From contig WVSN01000008.1 in assembly GCA_015689705.1 (NCBI GenBank), positions 110,398 through 174,397 on the forward strand: a stretch of DNA of 64,000 nucleotides, written 5' to 3'. This document shows positions 32,973-41,423 of the stretch, in pieces. The notes beneath the pieces were generated by a model. The model saw only the letters and a program-made list of their open reading frames with translations. It was not told the DNA's origin and did not search any database. The DNA is from Rhodobacterales bacterium HKCCE3408. Its GTDB lineage: Bacteria; Pseudomonadota; Alphaproteobacteria; Rhodobacterales; Rhodobacteraceae. The translations under genes and the position numbers were made by a program. Numbering within the stretch: the first letter of the stretch is position 1; each line of letters opens with the position of its first letter.

Positions 32973-35900
32973 GTCGTGCCGGTCCGCGCCCGTGCGCGGC
33001 GCAGCGCGGCCAGGTCCGCGGCACCGATGTCGATCAGCGGACTGTTCGGGCGTTTCGCGGGCGCTGCGGGCGATGCGGGCGCAGCCGCGGTCCCGACGGC
33101 TTCGGCCAGCGCCCGGATCGTCTGATGTTCGAACACGGCGGTCGGACCGATCCGCAGACCGCGATCTGTCGCGGCGATCGAGATCTGAACCGCCGCGATG
33201 CTTTCCCCTCCGATATCGTAGAAATTGTCGGTGACGCCGAATTCCGCGTGACCGAGAACCTCGGAGAAGACCGACCATAGCACCGTTTCGGTCTCCGTCT
33301 CCGGCGCCACCCGGGCAGCGGACGGTGCCGACAGGACCGGATCAGGACGCGGCAGCGCGGTCTCATCGACCTTCCCGTTCCCGGTCAGCGGCAAGGCGTC
33401 CATCACGACGATATGGCGCGGCATCCGGTCCTTCGGCAGCCGCGGCATCAGGTAGGCCCTCAGATCGGCTTCGCTGACCGTCGATGCGACATAGGCCACG
33501 ACCCCGCCGCGCCGGGGCGCCAGCCGCAGTTCGTCGAGGCCGACCGCCGCGCCGAGCTCGTCGATCCGCTTAGGCGAAATGTCGTCGTCAAGCTCCGCCA
33601 CGGCCTCTTCGCGGGTCTTGTGACCAAGGCGCACGTCCCAGGAATATGGAAGGGCGTAGTTGTGGTAGCCCTCGCGCGACTTGTGAACGTGGATGCCCAG
33701 ATCGTTAATCAGGCAATTCGTCGACCTCCCGGTATCCTCCGGCCGCACCCAGGGCGCCTTCTCGGCGAGGAACCGGTAGATCTCGGACACAGGGACGTCG
33801 AGATAGCGGTAGATGTCGATGAATCTGACCTCGTCGAGCAGATCATCCGTCAGATAGTCCCCGGTCGAGAGATGCCGGGCCACGGCATCGTCCATCCGGT
33901 GATAGGATTTTCGCGCCTCGTGAACGATGCGGTCAAGTTCGGCCCGACTGCGCGGCCCCTTGCGGAACAGGTCCGGCGTCAGCCGCGTCTCGAAGAACTG
34001 GCCGCGGCTGAGGCCGGTGACGATGGCCGGAATTCCCTCATCGCGCGCCACCTTGAGCGCAAGCGCGTAGATCGTCTTGAAGCAGCCCTGGCAGACGTTC
34101 GAGAAGCGCTGGAGCGAGTCGCGGAAGATCTCGTTCATGGCCGGCGTCGTCAGGAAGCGATGCTCGAGACCCAGATCCGCCGTCATCCGGCGGATGTTGT
34201 CCTTGGCACCCTCCGAGATGAAGCCATTGTCGAGCGTGAGCACGAGGACGTCCCGCGTGAGTTCGGCAAGGCGGTAGAGCGCGTAGGCGCTGTCCTTCCC
34301 GCCCGAAAGCAGCATGATCGCGTCGTAGCGCCCCGTCCGGCGGGCGCGTGCCTCCGCCAGTTCCGCCTTCAGAGCGTCGGGCGTATTGAAATAGGCCTGG
34401 GCATAGTCGCGAATGGTCTCGAAGTCGCGGCAGATCGAACAGACGTCCTCGGCGTCGAAAGAGACGCCCGGAACCGTTCCGGACAAACCGCAGCGGCTGC
34501 ACGTGCGGCTTGCGGCCTCGGCCGGGGCCCAGAGGACGGCATGGGCGGCAGAGACATCGGGATGGTCGAGCAGCGCGGCCTCGATCTCGGCGGGCTCGAC
34601 CCGGACGCCGGACAGTTTGAGCTGCCGGTCCGCACGACCGAGATATTCTACGACGCCATCCGCACGGACGCGCGCCAGATCGCCCGAAGCGTAGCGCCTT
34701 CCGCCGGCGCCGTCGGACCGGAATTTCGCGTCGGTCAACGGGGGATCGCCGAAGTACCCGGACGCGAGCCGTGCCCCGCCGATATGGATTTCACCCGCCA
34801 CGCCGACGGGAACCGGATTTCCGCCACGGTCGAGGATCTCGATCGTCACGTCGTCGGCCGGGCGCCCGATCGGCACGCTGAGCCCGGTATCGGCCGCAGG
34901 ATCGAACCGGTGCAGCATGCATCCGACGACGGCCTCGGTGGGACCGTATTCGTTGGCGATCACGACATGCCGCCCGAGCACGGTGCGGACCTTGCGGCAG
35001 GCGCGGGTGGTCAGGTTCTCGCCGCCGAGAATGAGCGTCGAGATCCGCGATACCGGCTGCCCTTGCGCCGTGACCAGCGCGAGATGGGACGGCGTCAGCT
35101 TCACGACGTCAACGACGTCCTCGGCCATGGCGTCGAGCACGGCAAGATCGGTGCCGCCGGACGTTTCGGGATAGACCCGGATCGTCCCGCCGGTGGCCAG
35201 AGGCACGAAGATCGAGGTGAGCGTCAGGTCGAAGCCGATCCCGGAGCAGAGTGCGTAGCTCTTGGGGCCGGGCGGACCATAGCTTCGGCTCGCCCAGTCT
35301 ATGTAGCGGGCGAAGGCGGCGTGACCGATCTCGACGCCCTTCGGCGTGCCGGTCGACCCCGAGGTGAAGATGACATAGGCCCGATCACCGGCACCGGGAT
35401 TGTCCCGGGCCGGTGGAAGCGTCGCGTCGAGGGACAGCACCGGGGCGCCGGCCATAGCGGCGCCGATATCCGTCTCGGCATCCGAGATGATCGCAGACGG
35501 CGCAAGCACCGAGAGGATCGCGCGCGCCCGGTCCGGCGGCGTGTCGCGCGGGATCGGCACGAAACAGGCGCCCGCCTTCAGGACACCCAGAAGCGCGGCC
35601 GGCAGACGCAGCGACCGCCGGGCCCAGACCGCGACGGCCATGCCCGGGCCGACGCCGAGATCGCCGAGCGCGGCCGCGTACCGGTCCGACAAGGAGGTAA
35701 GCTCTGCATGGCTGAGCGTTTCATCTCCGCAGATCACGGCCGGCGCCGTGCTGGCAGCATGGGCCGTCACGGTATCGAGGACCGATGCCGGCGCGCCCTG
35801 CCCCGACGGACCGGACAGAACGGCATCGCGCCGGTCGGTCAGCGCGATGCTGTCGATCGCAGTCTCGGGATCGGCCATCGCGCCGTCGGCCAGGGCCAGG

Positions 35901-37123
35901 AAATGATCCGCTGCCGACGCCCCACCGCTGTCGATCAGGCCGGCGGCAAGGTCGAGTTCGACCGTGTATGTGCCAGTATCATTGAAGTCGTAGACGTGCA
36001 TCCGCACGTCCTGCGCCCCGTCATGCGCACCCGTATGCAGCCAGCGTACATCGGTCTCGAGGCCGGGCAGTCCGGGGATACGCACCGGCATGAAGTTCAG
36101 GACGGCATTGAAGGACGCCGCGGTTTCGGCAGTGCTCGCGCCCGGCCGGACGTGGCGGATATACTCGACGGCGGCGACGAGACAGCGCTGGAACAGCGCA
36201 GCCAGACTATCGCCCGGCTCGACCTCGACCGTCAGCGGGAACATCTCGATGAACAGACCGAGTGTGCCCTGCTGCTCGGGCGTCAGACGGTTGTGGAAGG
36301 GCGTCCCGATCCGGATCTGGGTGTCACCGGTGACGCGGTGCAGCCAGCCGGCATAGAGGGCAGCCCACAGCGCGAATTCGGCCAGCGTGCGATTGATCGC
36401 GGCGAACCGGCGGTCGTCCAGTAGCGAGCGAAGAGTCTGCGACCGCTCGGACCCGAAGGGCACGGCGATACGCCGCGAGGCCGGGTCGTCACCGCGCCTC
36501 GACGCGCCATAGGGATGCGTCATCGCGCGATGGCCCTCGGCCTGGGTCGTCCAGTAGCGGCGCACTTCAGCGGGCGGCGGCGGCGCGTCAGCCAGACCGC
36601 GGGCATAGTCCGCAAATTGCGGCTGCGCGGCGTTCACGGCACCGGAATAAGCCTCACCCAGACGCCGCATCAGCACCGCGCCCGTACCGGCATCGGTCGC
36701 GATGTGGTGCTGATTGAGATACCAGACCCAGTCGGTGTCCGAGAGGCGGAAGAGCCGCCCGCGCCAGGTTCCGCCTGACAGGTCGACCGGCACTGCGCCG
36801 TCTGCTGCAATCCAGGCGTCTACGGCTGCGGCCGGGTCGGCCTCGGCCGAAAGGTCGACGATCTCGAGCGGTGGTGTCTTCGGGCCGATCACCTGGGTCG
36901 GGCCGCCCTGCCCCGAAACGACGCGCGCGCGGAGGATATCCGCGCGGTCGACGACCGATGCCCAGGCTGCCGCGAACCGGTCCGGATCGAGACTGCCCCG
37001 GAAGCCGATCCGCCAGACCATGTTGTAGAGCGGCGCCTGCGGCGCCAGCGACTGGCCGGTCCAGATCAGCTGCTGACTTCGGGTCAGCGGCACTCCGATG
37101 TCCGGTCCCTCGGTCCCGGTCAC
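32969..37123 (-). CDS. NRPS 1: condensation, PP-loop-interrupted adenylation domain, PCP
   Basis: The 1384-residue protein starts with an ATG overlapping the carrier-protein stop. Condensation domain at about 8-440 has HHIATDA at 139-145 (Ala for the final Gly). The adenylation core runs from about 450 to 870: FTSGSTGTPKG at 586-596, NEYGPTE at 724-730, YASGDLA at 811-817 and A8 around 829-851. Residues about 873-1200 are a foreign PP-loop ATPase domain. The A domain then resumes with A9 (LPKDRMPRH) and A10 (LTGNGKVDE, Lys1251), followed by a PCP with Ser1308 in GGESIA. The specificity residues read D-L-T-K-I-G-E-V-G-K, close to the asparagine code DLTKLGEVGK. It should accept the starter from the free carrier protein and add Asn or a modified Asn. 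Confidence 0.93.
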   Translation of the reverse strand: MTGTEGPDIGVPLTRSQQLIWTGQSLAPQAPLYNMVWRIGFRGSLDPDRFAAAWASVVDRADILRARVVSGQGGPTQVIGPKTPPLEIVDLSAEADPAAAVDAWIAADGAVPVDLSGGTWRGRLFRLSDTDWVWYLNQHHIATDAGTGAVLMRRLGEAYSGAVNAAQPQFADYARGLADAPPPPAEVRRYWTTQAEGHRAMTHPYGASRRGDDPASRRIAVPFGSERSQTLRSLLDDRRFAAINRTLAEFALWAALYAGWLHRVTGDTQIRIGTPFHNRLTPEQQGTLGLFIEMFPLTVEVEPGDSLAALFQRCLVAAVEYIRHVRPGASTAETAASFNAVLNFMPVRIPGLPGLETDVRWLHTGAHDGAQDVRMHVYDFNDTGTYTVELDLAAGLIDSGGASAADHFLALADGAMADPETAIDSIALTDRRDAVLSGPSGQGAPASVLDTVTAHAASTAPAVICGDETLSHAELTSLSDRYAAALGDLGVGPGMAVAVWARRSLRLPAALLGVLKAGACFVPIPRDTPPDRARAILSVLAPSAIISDAETDIGAAMAGAPVLSLDATLPPARDNPGAGDRAYVIFTSGSTGTPKGVEIGHAAFARYIDWASRSYGPPGPKSYALCSGIGFDLTLTSIFVPLATGGTIRVYPETSGGTDLAVLDAMAEDVVDVVKLTPSHLALVTAQGQPVSRISTLILGGENLTTRACRKVRTVLGRHVVIANEYGPTEAVVGCMLHRFDPAADTGLSVPIGRPADDVTIEILDRGGNPVPVGVAGEIHIGGARLASGYFGDPPLTDAKFRSDGAGGRRYASGDLARVRADGVVEYLGRADRQLKLSGVRVEPAEIEAALLDHPDVSAAHAVLWAPAEAASRTCSRCGLSGTVPGVSFDAEDVCSICRDFETIRDYAQAYFNTPDALKAELAEARARRTGRYDAIMLLSGGKDSAYALYRLAELTRDVLVLTLDNGFISEGAKDNIRRMTADLGLEHRFLTTPAMNEIFRDSLQRFSNVCQGCFKTIYALALKVARDEGIPAIVTGLSRGQFFETRLTPDLFRKGPRSRAELDRIVHEARKSYHRMDDAVARHLSTGDYLTDDLLDEVRFIDIYRYLDVPVSEIYRFLAEKAPWVRPEDTGRSTNCLINDLGIHVHKSREGYHNYALPYSWDVRLGHKTREEAVAELDDDISPKRIDELGAAVGLDELRLAPRRGGVVAYVASTVSEADLRAYLMPRLPKDRMPRHIVVMDALPLTGNGKVDETALPRPDPVLSAPSAARVAPETETETVLWSVFSEVLGHAEFGVTDNFYDIGGESIAAVQISIAATDRGLRIGPTAVFEHQTIRALAEAVGTAAAPASPAAPAKRPNSPLIDIGAADLAALRRARARTGTT
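33524..34507 (-). other. PP-loop ATPase domain inserted in the NRPS 1 adenylation domain
   Basis: The segment encodes residues about 873-1200 of NRPS 1. It opens with a zinc-finger-like pair (C875-SRC and C895-SIC), then the N-type PP-loop SGGKDSAYAL (940-949), a strand with LTLDNGFIS, a second CxxC (C1011-QGC), TGLSRGQFFE, and RSTNCLINDLGIHVHKSREG near 1133-1152. This combination resembles the N-acetyl-sugar amidotransferase (WbpG/PseA) branch of adenine nucleotide alpha hydrolases and, in its cysteines, TtuA-type sulfur transferases. These enzymes adenylate an amide or carbonyl oxygen and replace it with N or S. The flanks join A8 to A9, so the insertion is an in-frame domain and not a gene-prediction artefact. 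The function in the NRPS is inferred. Confidence 0.88.
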
Positions 37124-37374
37124 GCCGCGCTCCGCCCGTTCACGTAGGCGGCGATCGCCTCGAGGCTCATGAAGTTGTCGATCAGCACGTCGGTCGGCGG
37201 CACCGGGCGGCCGGTCACACGCTCCACCTCGGTCACCAGGGACATGACGGCGAGCGAATCCAGCAGGCCCGACAGGAGCAGGTCTTCGTCGGGTGCGATG
37301 GCCCGGCCGCCGAGAAGCTTCGCCTCGATGAACGACCGGATCTCGGCGATGGGCTCGTTACCGGCTTGGTTCAT
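37120..37374 (-). CDS. Free-standing acyl/peptidyl carrier protein
   Basis: The ATG at 37374 follows GGAG by about 8 bases and lies inside the end of the adenylation gene (17-base overlap). The 84-residue protein is one carrier domain, with the phosphopantetheine site Ser40 in GLLDSLAVMSLV. The stop overlaps the NRPS 1 start (ATGA), so stoichiometric synthesis is likely. It should be loaded by the free adenylation enzyme and present the starter to the flavoprotein and then to the NRPS 1 condensation domain. No phosphopantetheinyl transferase gene is in the window. Confidence 0.88.
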   Translation of the reverse strand: MNQAGNEPIAEIRSFIEAKLLGGRAIAPDEDLLLSGLLDSLAVMSLVTEVERVTGRPVPPTDVLIDNFMSLEAIAAYVNGRSAA

Positions 37375-38920
37375 GATGGGTCTCCGTCTGACGACTGGCG
37401 GCAGCCTCGGCGAGGCGCGGCCGGTCGATCTTGCCGCTCGAGGTCCGCGGGAACGTCTCAATGATCTCGATCCGGTCGGGCACCGCATGGCGCGGCAGCC
37501 GCTCCCCGACCGACGAAAGCAGCTCCTGCGGGGTCGCGGAGGCACCGGGCACCATGGTGACGAAAGCCCGGATCGACAGGCCGTCCGGTGTCAGGACGGC
37601 ACCGGCTTCGGACACCGCAGCGTGCGCGCATATGGCCATTTCCACCTCGTCGAGTTCGACCCTATGTCCCCGCAGCTTGACCTGTCGGTCCGCCCGGCCG
37701 ACGAAGACGTAGCAGTCACGGGCATCACGTCGAACGACATCGCCGCTTCGGTAGAACCGGCGCAGGGTCCCGTCCCGTCCGGGCCGGGTCTCGAAGGACC
37801 GGTCGTCGAGGTCGGGGCGCCGCCAGTAGCCCTGCATCATCGCGGGCGTCGCGATCAGAAGCTCCCCCTCCACCCCGTCATCGCCATCGACCAGAAGCTC
37901 GGTATGGGCGCAGGCATAGCCGATGGGGAAATCGGTGATGTCTTCGGCGGGTTGCTCGGGGTGGTCCCACCAGGTCACTCCGTTGACCTCGGCCGGGCCA
38001 TAGAAGTTCGAAAAACGCGCAGCCGGTAAATGCGCGCGCAGCTCCGCGATCGGGCGCGCGGGCATCGGCTCGCCGGCATGGATGACAAGCCGGAGCGCGG
38101 TTAGGTCCCGGTCGGCGAGACCGCCGCCTTCGACAAGCCGGATCAGCATGAAGGGCACGGAATAGATCGTCGTGACACCCTCGGCCTCCAGCAGAGCCGA
38201 AAGGCTGGCGGGAAACAGCATGTGGGTTTCGGGGACCATCAGGATGCGGGCGCCGCTCAGCAGTCCGGCGAACATCTCCATGCAGGACATGTCGTAGTGC
38301 AGGCCGGATGTCGCGGCCATGACATCATGCGGGCCCAGTCCGAACAGCGGCGCCGCCATGTCGACAAAGGACAGCGCGCTCGCATGGGTGTGGGTCAGGC
38401 CCTTGGGCGTGCCCGTCGATCCGGAGGTGAAGATGACATAGCAGATGTCGTCGGGGCCATGGTCGTCCACGAAATGCGGCGCGGTCTCGACGGCATCGAA
38501 CGGCGCGGCGGAGACCCCACCGGCGTCGGCCGACAGTCCGAGCACGCATCTCACCCCGGTTCCCGGGAGCGCGTCGGCGATCTGGCCGGCCAGCGCATCC
38601 TCCGTGATCATCACCTCGGCGCCGCTGTCGTTCAGGATGCCGGCGATCCGCTCCGGCGGTGCCATCGGGTCGATCGGGACATAGGCCGCGCCCGCCCTCA
38701 TCACCCCGTAGACGGCGACGGCCATTTCGATCGAGCGGCGCATCTGGATCGCGACCCGGTCGCCGCGAACGACACCCTGGGACTGCAGCCATCCGGCCAG
38801 CCGTCCGGCCCTGTCAGCCAGCGCCGCGAAGGTCAGCGACCGGTCACCGTGGCGCACCGCGATGGCGTCCGGCCAGCGCGCGGAGACCTCCACAAGTCGG
38901 GCGTCGAGAGTCTCAGACAT
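37358..38920 (-). CDS. Free-standing amino-acid adenylation enzyme
   Basis: The 520-residue ANL enzyme has FTSGSTGTPKG at 164-174, NFYGPAE at 305-311 (Ala for the usual Thr), YRSGDVVRR, GRADRQVKLRGHRVELDEVE and the C-terminal SSGKIDRP lysine. It resembles stand-alone amino-acid activators such as PltF, AnaC and DltA. Specificity residues read D-M-M-S-I-A-F-G-V, which is not a code I know. Position next to a free PCP and a flavin dehydrogenase suggests it loads the starter amino acid, with proline the leading candidate by analogy. It follows the HupE-like gene by 12 bases. Confidence 0.88.
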   Translation of the reverse strand: MSETLDARLVEVSARWPDAIAVRHGDRSLTFAALADRAGRLAGWLQSQGVVRGDRVAIQMRRSIEMAVAVYGVMRAGAAYVPIDPMAPPERIAGILNDSGAEVMITEDALAGQIADALPGTGVRCVLGLSADAGGVSAAPFDAVETAPHFVDDHGPDDICYVIFTSGSTGTPKGLTHTHASALSFVDMAAPLFGLGPHDVMAATSGLHYDMSCMEMFAGLLSGARILMVPETHMLFPASLSALLEAEGVTTIYSVPFMLIRLVEGGGLADRDLTALRLVIHAGEPMPARPIAELRAHLPAARFSNFYGPAEVNGVTWWDHPEQPAEDITDFPIGYACAHTELLVDGDDGVEGELLIATPAMMQGYWRRPDLDDRSFETRPGRDGTLRRFYRSGDVVRRDARDCYVFVGRADRQVKLRGHRVELDEVEMAICAHAAVSEAGAVLTPDGLSIRAFVTMVPGASATPQELLSSVGERLPRHAVPDRIEIIETFPRTSSGKIDRPRLAEAAASRQTETHHEPSR

Positions 38921-38932
38921 GGTGGCTATCCG

Positions 38933-40120
38933 TCACGACCAGGTGGCCAGAAGTTGCTGCTGAAGCCGCCAGAAGATCCCGGAGCTGCGTTCGACGAACC
39001 AGACTGTCGCGAGCAGGATGAACACGACCGAGGCCATCCGGATCGCCACGAACGGATAAACGGAAAGGCGGCGCAGGGCAAAGAGCAGCGGGAACAGGAC
39101 CACGACGATCGCCACCTGCCCGATCTCCACCCCGATGTTGAACGCGGCGAGCCCGATCACCTTCGCCGAAGGCTGCACGCCGAGCGGGGCCAGCACGTTG
39201 GCGAAGCCGAAGCCGTGGAACAGACCGAAGATCAGCACGACGGCGATCGTGTAGGCATGGGTGCGCGGGAACATGTTCATCACCGCCACGACCACGATGG
39301 ACAGCGCGATCACCGCTTCGACCAGTGGAACCGGCAGCGTGACGATGCCGAGCCCGGCAAGGGTCAGCGTCACGGAATGGCTGAGCGTGAAGGCCGTCAC
39401 GATCTTCAGGACGTTCTTCAGGGCCGGACGGAACTCGGCCAGCGGCTGCCAGCGACCGGATTCGGCGCTCAGCACCGCGGGCAGCAGCAGCGCCACGAGG
39501 AATACCACGTGATCGAAGCCCTTCCAGATATGCCAGATGCCGTGGATCACGAACTCTCCGAAGATCGACCAGGCTGGATCGCCGACGAGCGACAGGCGTT
39601 GCGTCTCGTCCCCGGCCTCGAAGATCACCGCGATATGGCTTTCGTTGTCGGTGACGCCGGTGTTCGCGTTGTTCTCGATCAGCCCGTAGCCCAGATGGGA
39701 CGGATCGCTGTCCTGGAATGGAGAGAAGTAGGTCACGTCCACCGCTTCGGGCGGCGGGCCGAGGGTCGGCACGGTGAAGTTGAGCTGCGCGAAGATGCCC
39801 TGCGGCGTCTGCAGGAATTCGTAATCGCCGAAGACGACAGGATGATCGGCGCCGCCGGACTGGATCGACAGACGCCCCTCGAAGGCCTGAAGGACCGCGT
39901 CGGCGCGGGCGGTGAACTCTTCCCGCGTCGTTTCCCCGTCGCCATCGGCGTCGAGACCGATCAGGCCATCCAGATCGGGCAGACGCGCCTCGATCCGGCC
40001 GGTCATGCCGTCGTCGGTGACCGTGAAGTAGACGTAACTTTCATTGAGACGATGTGCCGAGGCAGGTCCGGCCAGAGCGGCCAGTGCCAGAAACAGACCA
40101 ACTACCGCTCTTCCAATCAT
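38933..40120 (-). CDS. HupE/UreJ-family membrane protein with an EF-hand-like loop
   Basis: The start at 40120 (MIGRAVVGLFLALAALAGPASA) gives a clean signal peptide and follows GAGAGG; an ATG at 40144 is possible. The 395-residue protein has a periplasmic domain of about 190 residues with a canonical EF-hand loop, DADGDGETTREE (57-68), then six or seven membrane helices with histidine-rich signatures (IHGIWHIWKGFDHVVFL; FGLFHGFGFANVL) typical of the HupE/UreJ group, which is linked to nickel, cobalt or other metal uptake. It is the first gene of the NRPS operon, which hints that the peptide product or its enzymes involve a metal. The 180-base gap to the divergent methyltransferase must hold both promoters. 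Confidence 0.82.
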   Translation of the reverse strand: MIGRAVVGLFLALAALAGPASAHRLNESYVYFTVTDDGMTGRIEARLPDLDGLIGLDADGDGETTREEFTARADAVLQAFEGRLSIQSGGADHPVVFGDYEFLQTPQGIFAQLNFTVPTLGPPPEAVDVTYFSPFQDSDPSHLGYGLIENNANTGVTDNESHIAVIFEAGDETQRLSLVGDPAWSIFGEFVIHGIWHIWKGFDHVVFLVALLLPAVLSAESGRWQPLAEFRPALKNVLKIVTAFTLSHSVTLTLAGLGIVTLPVPLVEAVIALSIVVVAVMNMFPRTHAYTIAVVLIFGLFHGFGFANVLAPLGVQPSAKVIGLAAFNIGVEIGQVAIVVVLFPLLFALRRLSVYPFVAIRMASVVFILLATVWFVERSSGIFWRLQQQLLATWS

Positions 40121-40300
40121 CACAGCCTCTCTACCATCGGGCACCGTTTGCTCGGCGCACGATGGCAGATGCCGGCCAAGAAATACAATAAACCCGGGGC
40201 ATTGCTCACGGAAAGTTTGTAATCACGTGTTTCGCACGGGATCGTCCACGCTCCGGTCGCATTTGCTTGTGAACCGCGCCCGGAGCGGCAAGCTGAGCGG

Positions 40301-41350
40301 ATGAATGATGAAACCAGGATGATCGCGGCGATTCGCGCGAAACGTGCAGCGACGGCGGCAAGGACCACCCTCGATGGAACGGAACCCGGCGACGCGGAGC
40401 TTGCGCGTTCGGTACTCGCGGCCTGCGGCGCGATATCGCGCCGCATGATCTCCATCCGGGACGAGATCGTGGCCGCCTGCACGCAGGCTGGTGTCGCGGC
40501 CGAGCCGGTGGCGGGCCCCGAGGACGAGGACGCCCTGCAGATCCATCTGACGGCAATCCGGATCCCGCCCGCCTCGCTCGGGGCGGCGCTTGGCGCGGCA
40601 GCGCAATCCGGCTTCCGGCTGCCCTTCCGGCCGGGGCCTGGCCAGATCACGGCGATAGCCCGGTATCTCGGCCAGGTCATGCTGGTCCGCGACGACAGCC
40701 AGACCGCCCGCGTGGTGTTGCAGCTGGCCGGCACGCGGTCCGGTGGTCCGGCGCGGTTCCGGCCCCGGGTCGCCGATATCGCCGCCCTCGATCTGCCGCC
40801 GGTCCTCAGCGGCCTCTACCCGATGGTGCGGATCGGCCGCGTTCTGCGCGACCGGCTGAGCGGGCGTCGGGCGGCGACCGCCGACAGCGACTTCCTCGGC
40901 ACGCCCGAGGACCTGATCGTCCCCATCCTCCGGATGCTCGATCCGGGGCCCGATGACGTCGTTTTCGATCTTGGCTGTGGCGACGGGCGCGTGCTCGAGG
41001 CCGCTGCCCGCCAGTTCGGCTGTCGCGCGGTGGGCGTTGAATCGAACCCCGGGCTCGTCGCCGATGCCCGAAGCCGTATCGCCGCGCTTGGCCCGGAGCT
41101 GTCCGGACGGATCGAGATCCGGGAGGGCTTCGCCGAAGACGCCGATCTGACCGGTGCGACGATCGTCTTCCTGTTCCTGCCGCCCTACCTGCTGCGCCAG
41201 GTCTTCCCCGGCGTGGTCGCATCCCTGCCGGCCGGGGCGCGGGTCGTGGTGCATGAACAATCGGCCCTGGACGGCCTGCCCGCGCCGGATATCACGCGCG
41301 TCGCCGTGTCCGCCGAGGGCATGACGGTCGTGCAGATCTGGTCGCGATAG
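40301..41350 (+). CDS. SAM-dependent methyltransferase with unrecognised N-terminal domain
   Basis: The 349-residue protein has a class I methyltransferase fold in its C-terminal half: VVFDLGCGDGRVLEAAA near residue 225, the acidic strand AVGVESNPGLVADARSRI, and TIVFLFLPPYLL where motif IV is expected. The pattern resembles PrmA-like and Dot1-like methyltransferases that modify proteins. The first 190 residues have no recognised domain. It diverges from the NRPS operon and may be unrelated to it. Confidence 0.7.
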   Translation: MNDETRMIAAIRAKRAATAARTTLDGTEPGDAELARSVLAACGAISRRMISIRDEIVAACTQAGVAAEPVAGPEDEDALQIHLTAIRIPPASLGAALGAAAQSGFRLPFRPGPGQITAIARYLGQVMLVRDDSQTARVVLQLAGTRSGGPARFRPRVADIAALDLPPVLSGLYPMVRIGRVLRDRLSGRRAATADSDFLGTPEDLIVPILRMLDPGPDDVVFDLGCGDGRVLEAAARQFGCRAVGVESNPGLVADARSRIAALGPELSGRIEIREGFAEDADLTGATIVFLFLPPYLLRQVFPGVVASLPAGARVVVHEQSALDGLPAPDITRVAVSAEGMTVVQIWSR

Positions 41351-41423
41351 GGAGCGTGCAGCTACGGACGATCAAGATCCGCAGCTGGATGGCGGCAACG
41401 GCGACCGGATCATCCTCTCAGCG

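Noticed and set aside
33413..36424. Long plus-strand open frame (about 1000 codons) opposite NRPS 1
   Set aside because: It is Arg/Gly/His-rich with no domain, and lies entirely antisense to an NRPS whose C, A, PP-loop and PCP motifs are all intact. It is a high-GC shadow frame.
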